In this document: in pieces, positions 34,516 to 47,917 of the stretch
Numbering within the stretch: the first letter of the stretch is position 1
How the letters are laid out: each line of letters starts with the position of its first letter
Source of the DNA: Rapana venosa
Taxonomy: Eukaryota > Mollusca > Gastropoda > Neogastropoda > Muricidae
DNA: 64,000 nucleotides
Assembly: GCA_028751875.1 (NCBI GenBank)
Contig: CM054140.1
Span: 15,000,747-15,064,746, forward strand
Direction of reading: 5' to 3'
Translations under genes and position numbers: made by a program
Notes under the pieces: model-generated
Database searches by the model: none
What the model was told of the DNA's origin: nothing
Seen by the model: the letters and a program-made list of their open reading frames with translations, nothing else

Positions 34516-37500
34516 CTGAAACAAAAAGCACAACACTTATTTTTGTAATACAAATACACAGATATTTGCAGAAAATAAAGTCAGATATGGCATATGTAAA
34601 AGAAAAAATAAAACATCGATTAAAAAAAAAATTACAGTGGTGCTTTATTCAGACTGTACCCACAAACTGAGAATCATTGACATTGAAAAAATACAATGTT
34701 TTATTTAAAACATTGATAATTTGTAATCTTTTAACAGTTTTTTTTTCTTCCAAACCGCTACATATTCACTGCTTCACCTATGATTCACATTTTTTGCTTT
34801 TCATACCAACTGCAGACACAATGACACACAAGTTCATTATTTTATCATAATCTCTCTGCCAGTAGTTCCTACCTTGCCACTTAGTTCTGTGTTTCTATGG
34901 CCCTCACCTGAGAAGACCCTTCACTACTGTTTGCCACTTAAACAGTGCTGCGCAGTGACTGCTATGTTACATGCAAGAAATCATAAGCTCTTGAATAACA
35001 CAAAAATTACAGATCTAGTATACCCAACAAACCAATGTTATGAATTAACAATAAGAATGTTCACTTGTGAAAGGCTTGAGGACTTAAACGGTTAGACTCC
35101 TGTTTTGCCACTCTCTCTTCCTTTTTTTTCCTGTTCTCTTTTCTGTTTTTCTTTCTTTTCTTTTGAGATCAGATTTCAGTTTTTCCTGTCAGCAACTGTG
35201 AAGTGATATAATCACATGCATAATCTCGGGGGTACTGAATAGGGAATATTTGTTTCCCTACTGCTTTTGTGATGGCCTTGAATAATTAAGCATGCATTAT
35301 TCTCTCTCTCTCTGTTGTTTGTAGATTCCTTTTCCTGCCTCATTCTTCCTTTTTCCTCATTTGTGATTTTCTGTTCCTGGGGTGCCTTCATACTTCAGCT
35401 TCACGGCTTTTCTTCAGTCATCTGCTGCAATCCAATGGGGGTCGTCTGTTGGTCTGCTTTGCTCAGGGATGTCCATGTTTGGTCTTTTCTGTAACGTTGT
35501 TCTATGGCAGGATGGGCTGGCATAGGGTTGTTGTGCCTGGCAGTTTGGTTGGTTGGGTCTGTGTTTAGTCGTTGCACTGTTCCCTCTCATCACGTTGATC
35601 ATGTACTTGGCAGTACGGCGTCTAGTCTCCTGTCTGCAGCGCCATCTATGTTTCTGGGCCAAACGTCTGTTGTCTGTATACATTCTCACACTTTCATACT
35701 TCTATACTTGCGAATACGTTGAATTCATTTACAAAAGTCCGTTTCTCATCATTTCTCTGTTTTGCCAGTCTCCATTCCGGTTTCCCCCTGTGGGAATGTC
35801 AGGGGGCTCTTTCAGCATAAATAGCATCCCCACCTTCTGCAAGTTCTGAGCTAGAAATTTACGCTATTCTATTCTGAGCATACATTATTCTCTCTCTCTC
35901 TTTGTTTCTATTTTTCACCTCACCTCTCTATCCTCTCCCTCTCGTATCTATTTTCTGCCTACCCAGCCCATTCTCATGAAGGCCAACAGGCAGACCTCCT
36001 GCAGAGTCACAAGCACAGGGGAAGACCAGGCACTACGCATTCTACCCAATATGGCTAGGCTATTTCTGTTTAAACCCCTCAGGCGCCTATCACATTCACC
36101 CCCACCCCCACCCCCCCTTTTCCAGTATCTTCTTTAGTCTGACTCAACAACTAAGCTATCAATGGATACGTGGGGGGGTGTACCCACTGCTGTCACCTGT
36201 CGAACCTTGGCAGACTGGAGACCTATTTTCTTTTCCTTCTTGTCATTTTTGTTATCAGCATATCTGTTCGTTTCTGCCATTGCAGTTTCAAAGGAAAAGT
36301 GTTATAAAAATGAGAAAATAGTCAAATGGTGTCATGATTTCCCACATGGAAGTAAAATTTCTTCACTGTCAGTGTGTTTAGCACAGGTCACGAATGTGCC
36401 ATGTAGCACATTATTTTCTGGGTCACTCCTCTCCCTAACTGCAGCATTTCTTTCCTCCTCAGCATTTAATATCTGACTCACTTAACATTTATCATTCAAA
36501 TTTTTCTACTTCCAAAACACTAACCATCGTCTTGTTAATCAGATGAATCGTCTGCTACCAAAGAAGACCCCCTTTTTTTTTTTTGCCACATTGCTACAAT
36601 TGAAAAGCGTTCAGGTCCTTACCTCCCTATCACACACATGTTAGTGGTCTAAACTTATCACTGGCATCCTCTGAAACCCTCCCTGCATCGCCCTACCAAG
36701 TTTCAGACACATTATTTGAAAACCACGGTGTCTGTGTGTGATGGTTAAGTACTGCCCACGTGGGCAGCACCAACTGTTGGCTGTGTCACATCAAAATCTA
36801 GCGGCGGCTGTCGTTACTGTCGGCTGCTGTCATAATGGGGTCAAGATGGTTGAACTACAAAAAAATTAAAATACAAGAGATAAAAAAAAAGTTTAAAAAG
36901 AAAGGAAGGAGGTGCACTCTTATTGTCTATACCTGATCAAATCTCTCTCTCTATTGCAGGGCCTCCCCCCCCCATCACAATTAGTACAACAAACTAAGGA
37001 CTCTTGCAACTTGGAGTAAAGGCAAAAAGGCATCACAGAGGGTCAGCCTTTGCAGACTACACCAGCCCAACAGGACTTACTAGTCATAGCCCTGTGGGTA
37101 GCTGGAGAAGTAGGTGTCAGCTTCGCCAGTGGACCACGGTGGATACATGCCGCCCTCAGCGTAGGGGGGCCGGCCACTGGCACTGGGGTGGGGGCCACCC
37201 ATTCCCATATGCTGAAATCAACATCAACAAACTCGTTCACACCATGAAACACAACAAAAAATGAACATCAACAAATGGGCTGATACCATCAAATGACAAA
37301 GTGTCAAACTTCTCAGTGTCTTCTTTCATTTTCAATTCCTACCTTCCATCTTTCTAGAAGAGTGATAAAAATGTCGCTTGTCACTTTAAATATTTTTGAC
37401 ACCAACAGAACATGTTCTCGAGTTCCTGATTCATACTTTTGTATGGGTTTTTTTTGGCTGTTGTTTGGTCTTTTTTGTTGTTGTTGTTGCTTGCCATATT

Positions 37501-40500
37501 TGACATTTTCTTCCTTTTTTGGGGGGAGAAGGAAGGATCACTTTGCTGCACTCGCAAATCATGTAATATCCCAATACAGGTTTATGCGTAAACACAAATA
37601 CATGCACAATTACAGAGGCGCTCAAACATATCTATTCATACATACTGATGTGCTTTCGTAAGTACAGGGGTGCATGTGCATGCACACACACACACACATA
37701 CTGGACACGATGATCCAACTGACACTCACATCACCACGTCCAGATGACTCCTCCTGCCAGATCAGAAAGTCCTTCTCCTCCTCTTCTGTGAGTTCGTACC
37801 CATCGTAATCCTCCTCATCCTCTTCCTCTTGGTAGCCAGCCTCAGCTCGGGTGATTGGTTTGCCATCCAAAGTGTAAAACACTGGATCAGGCTGAAAACA
37901 GTATGGCATGTCAAAAGCTTGTCATCCAAAGTGCAGAACACAGAACAACATCAGGCAAGTCTAGCCAAAGAGTATATGTCAAGTGAAGCCAAACCAAAAT
38001 CCTTTATAAGTCATTCCATGAAGGGCAACTGAAGAACATAACATTTGACAGGCACACACTATGGTAAAGACTTCTGACTAAGACGCTCATAAACAAAAAA
38101 CAAACTCAAAATGGTACGGACCACCAAAAGCAAAACGATCATTTCTCACCTGAGCAAAGTCACTGGGCGGTGTATGTGACGTGTCTTGAGCACTTTCCAC
38201 TGAAATGGAGGGACGATTGTCCACACGCCCCCAGTTGCTACTCCTCAAGTTGAGCACTGACTTCATCAGCAGTTGGGAAGTTCTGGAACAAGAAGGCACG
38301 AAAGCAATCAGCAAAGACTTGGGCAGGCTTTAAACAGTTTTATGATGACCATCGCCACACTGTTCAGATATTCTTACTTCCCCATTTTGTTACAACCCAA
38401 AATAGCAGTCCTACTGAGTGCACATTATGTTTTATCTTGAGTAATCTTAGAAATCTAGAACTGTCAATCCTCTTATTTCATCCAAAACTTTCTTGACCCT
38501 GTTACGACAGCAGCTGAAAACAGCTGGCACCTATACTTTCTATTACGACTGCAGCCAACTGACACACACAAACACACACACACACAACACACACACCACA
38601 CACACACACACACACACTGTTTACACAACCAAGTCAAAATCCCACCACAACAAACAAACATGAAACTCACTTTGAGAGTTGAAGTAAGGACTGCAGATTC
38701 TCCAGTGTGGTGAACACATTGTTGAAGTTCTGGATGTCAGCGGGTGACTGAGCCATGCCATCTTCTGTGGGTCCCCCAGCAAGCTACCACACATACATAC
38801 ATTCCGTTTACATTAATTACACGATTCTTTCTACACAGCCAGCGATAACCATTCCCCGAAAATTATGAGGTCAGACTCAGCAGGCAAAATTTCTTTCTGA
38901 ATTTTTTAGGGATCACCAGGTTATTTCACCAGTCACATTATGACCACTAAAAAATGTAATGAAAAACATGAACAATAAACATGCAATCCTTCCCTCATAT
39001 CCACACTCGCACTCTCTTTCTCTCTCTCACCACCCATGCACACGCGCATGCATACATGCATGCACGTGCACTCACACACATATAAAAACACACATAAAAA
39101 CACTTTTCTGTTTGTGTCATATTTTTTTCATTTGTTGTCGTAATGATATTGTAGTTAATATGGTTATTGATGATCTTCTTAGACAGATGGCTTGATGAAC
39201 AAAAGTAATTGCTTATCATAATCATTATATTGTCTGTAAATAAAAATTTGACTTTCACACACACACACACGCGCGCACGCATGCATGCACGCACGCACAC
39301 ACTCAGAGATTTAAGATTCAAGGGGATGCTTTCCCCTGGAGTTAATGTCACTGCCAATTCAACTACCCCTATAAGTCCTTCAGATGAGACTATAAACCGA
39401 GGTCTTGTGTGCGAATGCACGCAGAACATCTTGTGCATATGTTAAAACCTGTTCTGCTTTTCAGAAGAGTAGGCCATAATGTGCCTGTGGGAACAGATGA
39501 CAAAATTTATAAAACTGCATACACACAGGGACTAGATGGAAAAAAAGCACATGATTGCTTATTCCGTTATCCTCAAAATAAAAGAATAAAAGAAAAAAAA
39601 CAACTGATTAAGATGCTCATAAGCAAAAGACAAACTCAAAATGGTATGGACAGAGACCTACATAACAAAGAAGTAGGATTTTCTAACACAGAATGCTTAA
39701 AATGTCTGGATATAACCTACACTGACTAATAATGTTAAAATGGAAATGGAAAACCAACATACATCTTAAGAGACAACACAGACTGACTTATGTGGAAGCT
39801 TTGAAGACAACACATAAATATACATAGATATAGATATATTCATTCTTTGGATGAAGCTCCTAAGTTCACCAATGGCGAGATTTGGCATATGCGACCGTTT
39901 CTGCCCACCAGGAAGGTAGCCACAGACCGACTTCAGGGATGTATGCTTGGTATGTTCATGTTTCCGTAACCCACCAAATGCTGACAAACAGGATCTTAAA
40001 CGTGCATATTTGACCTTCTGCGTGTGTATATACACAAAGGGAATTAAGGCACTGGCATGTCTGCACTTGTGAGGTCGGGAAAATCTCCTCACCCCTAATC
40101 CACCAGACGCTGCCAAGATTCAAACCCACGACTCAAAGGACTAAAGGCAAATGGTCTAACCACTCAACTAGAGCATCTGTCTGTCTTGAACAACATAAAA
40201 CCAGCAAAACATCCAAACAGAGCCTACCTTGAGCAGCTGACAGACAGTCTTGATGCTGGTGTCAGAGGGCTGGGAAAGCAGTGTCAGCAAGAGATCGGTC
40301 AGAACTTTGGGCAGGAAACTGAGTCGCTCCTTCTGACCCTGTGCGTCAGCCTGTCACAGAGGTTTCAAAATGATGTATACCTCCTGCCTGTGCAAATTTT
40401 CTTCTTTTTCTTCATCATAATTTTTGTAAATTTTGCAAGGTTTTGTCCCCTCTTGAATTGCTTGATCACTTGAAACGTACAAAATGCTCCTGTCAATCTT

Positions 40501-43500
40501 AAGTGTAAAGGTCAGAGTTGGTATAGATCTTTTATATACAAAAACAGAGAGAGAGACACACACACAGACAGACAGACAGACAGACAGAAAACTGCATACA
40601 CACAGGGACTGGATGGAAAAAAAGCACATGAATGCTTATTCCATTATCCTCGAAATAAAAGAATAAAATAGAATAAAAAAATAAATAGAGACACACAGAG
40701 AGATAGAGAGAAATTAATAAAGTAAAGGTGGAAAGTGGACAGACATATCAGGCAGAAGACAGACCAACAGAGCCATATATATATAAATGGAGAGAGAGGA
40801 ATGCAGTTATAAAAAGACTGAGAAGGAGGGGTAAGAATTTAAATTTATTCGGGGAAGCGAAAGCTCAGTAGTCAGAGCACACGCTTTCCCCAAGTATTGA
40901 GTGAGGTCACCAAGTGGATGGGTGACTGTTTACACACCTTGGCTTCAGTACAGTCTCCCAGTTCACCCAGCTGTAAATGGGTACCTGCCCTCTTTAGGGT
41001 CAGGGAAGGTAAAGCAGTGAGGGAGAGGAGATGGGCGCCACCTTATGCTGGCCCCTGGAGAAGTTGAGGTCTCCGACACCTCACTCCCCCTCACTTCCCA
41101 ACGACCTCAAGGGACACCTTTACCTTTTTATTTTGACCTTTACCTCAATATTTTAAGCATCATAAACATAACATAAATCAGTTCAAAACAACACTAACAC
41201 CACACATATTCTTAAACCTTAATACAACATTTAAAAAAACAGTGACAAAAGCTACATTTACAAGCTGTGTCCCATTCTTTTGTAGACACGAAAAGAAATT
41301 CGTAAGCGCTTTTTTTTAACAGGTAAGTGAACACACCACTTTCAGACGGTCCTCACCGAAACATTCAGGAAAATCTCCCCCATGAACATGGTCAGCCCAC
41401 ACAACCTCACCAAACCGTCTTCACCGGATTTTATCAGCTCCTCTCGCTGCGAGTAGTCCACCTGACACCTAAACACACAGAAACAAGTCGTTCAAATTGA
41501 TCAATGCAGTACTTTTTCTTCTCTTTTTTGGGGGCATTCATTTTCTAGAAATAATCTGACTTCAAGATTTTTTTTTTTTAAGTTAGAGAATTAACTCCTA
41601 AAGTAAAGAAATACATCTTCAGTTGCAACAGGCAAACTGAAGATCTTGGCATCTTTTCTTTGGATGAAATATTTTCAGTATATATGCATGGGATTTCACT
41701 TACCCCACCACCACCCTTCCCAAAAAAAAGAAGTACTTTTCAATGAAAAAGTGAGAGAGACAGACAGACAGACAGCGGGGAAGGGGGGGGGGTGGAGGGA
41801 GCGGGGGAGAGAGAGAGAGAATGAAAATCAGGCCTGCCAAGAAAGTGGAAAACTCAACTGACACTTGAAGCAGTCACAGAAGTACAAGAAATCATTTGTG
41901 AAAGATAGACCCCCATTTCAAATGCATTATACCATCAGTCAAATATCTGACTAAATGTGACACTCCATTGCAGACTTTAAAAAAAAAAAAGTATCCATTT
42001 ATATTTTCCACATCACATTGAATTGATAAACACCCTTTCTTTCTCTACTCCCCCTTCTGTTTTTTTTTCCTTCTTTTTAATGTGATTTGGGTTACTCTAG
42101 CACCCAATTACTTTACATTTAGTCCCCTTTTCTCCATTTTTGAACACAATGGTGAGGAAATAATGCATTAGAAAAAAATTATTATTTCATGGACAAACAT
42201 CCAGAAGTAAGAAGCTTAGTAATATCTCCCTGTCATAAAAAACACTAACACCTACATAAAAAACTTGTTTTTAAAAACCAGTAATCCCCCATCCCCAAAA
42301 CAGAACCTGAGAATAACATCTAAAATCACATACATGCAATATAACCTAAGAATAAGCAAAAGTTCTCCTCACCTTCCCCACCACCACCCCCCCCCCCCCC
42401 CCCCCCCCCCCAAGCACACTTTACAGTAAACAGGGCCTTATGGAAAATCACCACTACCACTACTTCTACAACACACCCACCTACCCACCCACCCACACGC
42501 ACACACTCATTCACACACACACACACCGAATAAAAAGAATTACGGACCTTTTCAAAAAGTGGGATTTGAAAAGGCTGAATATGCTGTGATTTTTCAGCTC
42601 ATGGGAGAGGAAGTGAACAACCCGGGCACCAGTGTAGCGAAAGTTTGGCACGTATATACCCTGCAGACAGAGAGGAGACGGTTCTTAAATTCTCTTTTGA
42701 TCACATCCACGTTCATCTGCTTTCCGACTGACTGACTAATGATGCATGTTAAGATATTTGATTTTCTTTGTTTCTGCAGCTACTTGAAATGCTGTAATTG
42801 ATGCGAGTAAGTGAGTGTGTGCGTGTGTGTGTGTGTGTGCGTGTGCGTGTGCGCGCGCGTGCGCATGCGTGCGTGCATGTTTGTAATGACCATGTGGAAT
42901 CCATCATCTGTCTGCAATGCAAAATAGCAAAACTTTATGAAACGTATCAAATCTTAGGCTAAAATTCCCCCCCCTCCCCTTTTTCCCCCAAAAAACAAAT
43001 ACACACACAGACACAGAAACTTGCGAACACACACATACACACACACACAAATCATGTGCCTATCTTATATCTCTTCATAGCACCCTTTTCAAGCCACTCA
43101 CTCACCCTGAAAAAAAAAGCCAACACAACAACAAAAGCCAATGTGCTCGACCCAAACTTCTGTGCTGGATCACTTTCACTACTCATCTACCACCCTGTTC
43201 AAGTTCAAGCTAAACGCTTACTATGGGGGAAAAAAAATCTTGCACTTGATTGTATCAGTCCACAGAGACGGTCTGAATCTACCACTGATGTCAACAGGGG
43301 CCAGCCTCAATCGCCTTCCCCTCCTTTCCATTGGTGTCTCTCCACCATATAGATGCCTCTCATGGGTGTCACTGTCAGTATATTGTTAAAGTCAGATAAT
43401 TATGGTAAGTATGGAGAGGCCACGTTTATGCAAGTTCTGTCCCTCTATCCAGAACCACCTTCACTCCTCTACCCACCATCTTTTCCAAACCATCTTTTCC

Positions 43501-46500
43501 CAACTAAACTCTCTCAGTCTCACCCTCCCTCCCAATCTCTCTACCTCTCCTTCCCTCCCTCTCTCTCTTTCTCCCCCTCTCTCTATCCCCCTCCCTCTCT
43601 TCCTCCCTCACTCCCCCGTCTCACCTGTTCGTACAAAATGCTGATGACTCCATCCAGCAGGTTCTGGTTCTGGGTCCCTTGCAGTTTGTCACACAGAGGT
43701 TTGAGAAAGTCATGGACATTGGCCGGGTGCGTGGTGAGGATGAACATGGTGTGGGAGAACTCTTCCAGGAGGTGCTCTGTCGGGTTTATGATGTGGTGGC
43801 CCTGCTCCTCTTCCCCAGGGTTCAGGTTCATCTGAAGGAAGGAGTTGATGAGGGGGGCTTCCACAGCCGCTCCAGGAGGGAGGAAGGGAGGCGGGACAGA
43901 CATCTGCCCATAATACCAACTCTACACATGACATGTTGAGCAGCTGAGCTACCCTAGTTTTCTTCACATGCCCAAGGTTTGATACTTTACACTTGACTTT
44001 GACAATACCATATCCTACGTGGCCAACAATATTGACTATTGACCCCCTGCATCCCCTCCTTTTTTTCTTTTTTTTTTGGTATGAATATGCAGATTAGTAG
44101 TTATGTAGAATTGGGGGGGAATTAACAACAACAGCTAATTACCAAATCTTGATCTCTTCTACCCCTGGAATCAGTGTCTAACCATTATAGATGTTTACAG
44201 ATTATGGCATATCTATGCAAACTAGTTCCTTTGGATGAGACAATAAACTGAGGCCATGAGTGTAACAGACACCATCCCTGAAGCCAGAATACAGCTACCT
44301 AAACGGTGAGGGGGGGTGGGGTGAACAATCGCATTCGCAAAAATCTCACCATTGGTGAGCCTCGGAGCTCTAGCCAAGGTACACACACAAAATTAAGATA
44401 GCCACATTCCAACTTCAGTGATACCATTATTTCAATATCCTATGATAAAAACACTGAGGCCAATTAGCAGGCATGGTCATAAATATAGTATGCTCCAAGT
44501 GTTCAGCATTTCAGATAGTGTTTTATTTTATTCTTTTATATCAATGATAATGGAATAAGCACTTATGTGCTTATTTACATCCAGTCCCTGTGTCTATGCA
44601 GTTTTGTAAATTCTGTCATCTGTTCCCACTGGCACACAATGTCCTACACTTACGAAAAGCTTTAGACACTTCCAAAAAAAAATCAAACAAAAAAAAACAA
44701 CAATACATGCATGCTCATACACAGAAAAAACACATACACCTGTGGTATAAGTCTGTGCCATTAGCAGCAAAGGAACACTTAAAATCATAATTATGACTGT
44801 TTTCAGATTAATATCAACAAATTCTATATAATCATCTGTCACCTTTAAAAGAAGGTGCTGGACAGATAATAATAATTATAAATAAAAAGCATCTGTTCCA
44901 ATGAATAACAACCGTACAGAGAAAATAACAATAATGGAAGAAATGACATGTGCCTTTCCCTATTACTTAGAAGTTTGAAAACTTACTGTTCAATCGAGGA
45001 ACTCATTTGGATATCAATCGAAGAGTTTGAATATGTATCAATTGTTCAATCAAAGAGTTTGAATATCTATCAATTGTTCAATCGAAGAGTTTGAATATCT
45101 ATCAATTGTTCCATTGAACAGTTTGAGTATCAATTGTTCCATTGAACAGTTTGAATATCAATTGTTCAATCAACGAGTTTGTATATATCTATTGTATTGT
45201 TCAACCACAAAGTCTGAAACTTAAGCATTTAAATCAAAGACTGTATGTATGATGTCTTCAGCAATGTTTAGGAACAATATTCCTAAAGCCATTAGGGAAG
45301 ATCATTCACCTCAGAAGATTGACGTTTGATTCTCTCTCAAATCAAAAGAAAAGGTTATCACACCAGCCAGCCCAGTTGTCAGCATTATATTTCATCATTA
45401 TTGGGTAAACCTCTGAACAAATTATGTAAGAAACTCAAATCCCAGGCTACATGTTGAACAAAAGTATAGGAAAATCACCTCAGGATATATATGATGAAAG
45501 AAAACATGGATTTAAGTTTTGCACACATAAAAATGAAAACCCACATCTGTACTTGCTAGAGTTTTGTTAATTTTCAAAATCCTTCAGATTTATCATGAGT
45601 CCTTTTTTTTTTTTATAGTAATGTGGTCAGGGGTTTGCATCCAGCAGTCTAAAAATTGTGTGCATCCAATGTCACATAGAAGAGCTTGTTTTATGTGCCT
45701 TTTCTTTTTTTTCTTTTTTTAGCTTCTTGGTCTTCATCTGCAGCACTGATGGCATAGAAAATGTTCTAACAACTAAGCGTGTGTATTAACCTTTTCTCTA
45801 TGGGTAACTGCTATTGGGTAACCAACCATCTACTAACCCTTCCCTCCGAATCACCCACTTCTGGGATACAGAAGCATACAAACGCTCACAGTGCATGTGT
45901 ACTGGAAAAGAGGTTCTCTTCCTTAACGTAGGGATAGTGTTAATAATGGTAGTTTGAAGAGTTCAGGTGTTGGTCTGAATGGGTTAGTTTTCTATTAAGT
46001 TAATCTGGTAAATTTTTATCCGATATCACTATCACAGGAAGCAAAAAACATAACTGTAGGTTTATAAAACCACCCACTCCATAGTCTTCCAAGACTGAAG
46101 GCTACCAATGAATGACAAGACATCTGCCTGAAAAAGCACTTGTGACAAGTTCACAGGCCTGTGAATACAAGCAAAACTTGCAATATCTGGATCAGTATAT
46201 GTGACAGTATTCACTTCTATTTACATGGCACTATCTTCTTCTTCCTTTTTTGTCATGTTTCTCCCAGGGTAGGTTTGACATTGCTGAGCCTTCTCCATCT
46301 CTCTCTGCCCTGAGCCCCCCCCCCCCAACCATGCTCCTCTCTCCAAGATCACCTGCAACACAGGCAGCCCAGGTTCTTCTCCCTTTGGTCTCTTTCCATC
46401 CACCACCAAGTTCATTGCTCTATTTATGATGTGGTGGTCTGCTTTCCTTTGAACGTGCCCAAACCAGCGCAGTCTATTGGTACTAGCTACAGACTTCAGA

Positions 46501-47752
46501 TCATCAACTTTGCACATTCTCCATAGTTCTTCATTCGTGATCCTGTCTTCCCATTTGATCTTTGTCATGTAGTGAAGCATTCGGTCTTCACAGCTCCCCA
46601 ACAAACGTTATATGGCACTATCCAAAAACAATTTTTTATAATGAATGTCATGTTAAAATATTTTCAAACTGAAATGTGCACACATAGCTATCTTCAATTT
46701 CTTCTTTCAAAAGTCCATGATCTCATATTCTATGGCCTTTTACACACAGCTCTCACATTGGTTTCAAAGTCACATTTTGTCCTTTTCAAGTAGCGATCCT
46801 TACAGAAATTCTGTGTTGTGTTTTGTTGGAAAGCTCATGGACAATGCCAACACAGCATAAGGAGGCAACCAAAACTGTAGAGCTCTCTTTCATTGAAGAT
46901 AATTATCTCAAGTCATCTATCCTAAAGGGTATTCATTACAATTACTGCCATTATGACGATTAACATTGTGTTTTTTTAAGTAGGAACAAAACTGTCTTCT
47001 ACAATTTTTGTACAGAGAACAACTTGATTAAGGTAGATGTATACCCCTTCTAGTTTTAAAACCATGCAAGAAGGACCCCCCCCCCCCCCACCCCCCTCAA
47101 GAAAACAGAAAGTTCTACTAGATATTGCTGGATCTTGCCAAATGCATTAAACCCAGAAGTGGGGATATTGGGAATAGGAATAGTAAACCAACTGAGAATG
47201 GGGGTAAAAACCAGCCGGTATAAAAGATGGTAAAAAAATGGGAAGTCATATTCTGTTACTTTGCATCTGTCAACAGCAAAAGTATGTATGCTAATTGAAT
47301 AAAACAACTTAAACAGGCATTTTCATCACAAAATATTATACACTGATACATGCCAGAATTACACAAGTGCAGACCTGTGTACATTAATAATACTAACAAT
47401 ACTAGAGACTATGAGTGTTCAATAAACAAGTGCTGTCTACCACCACACCCAAAAATGAGAGACACAAACTGTGTAAAAACACACTACACTGAGTTAAATG
47501 GTTTTTAAATATGACCTAATACCACATCCAAACATGCAATACACAAGTTTTATCAAAACATGCATCTACTTCCATGAGTCAGTTTAGTAGTCAATTTCAT
47601 CTTCTTCATCCAAACATGCAGAGAACAATTTCAGATATCATGTCCATGAAATAAAGTACAAATAGAATGACTGCACATTTGTGCACACAAGTACCACAGA
47701 AAACACACAAACAATTAAAACAGGACACAGGCAGCTATAAAGATTCTCATCC

Positions 47753-47829
<77 letters not shown>

Positions 47830-47839
47830 CGAGTGCTTG

Positions 47840-47917
<78 letters not shown>

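Noticed and set aside
35414..35689. 91-codon Arg/Gln-rich minus-strand frame in PAIP1 intron 11
   Set aside because: No start context, motif or splice support; it lies next to the 80-bp dispersed box and is probably repeat debris.
43056..43389. Plus-strand frames of 82-98 codons opposite PAIP1 intron 4
   Set aside because: No splice or motif support; ordinary intron sequence.
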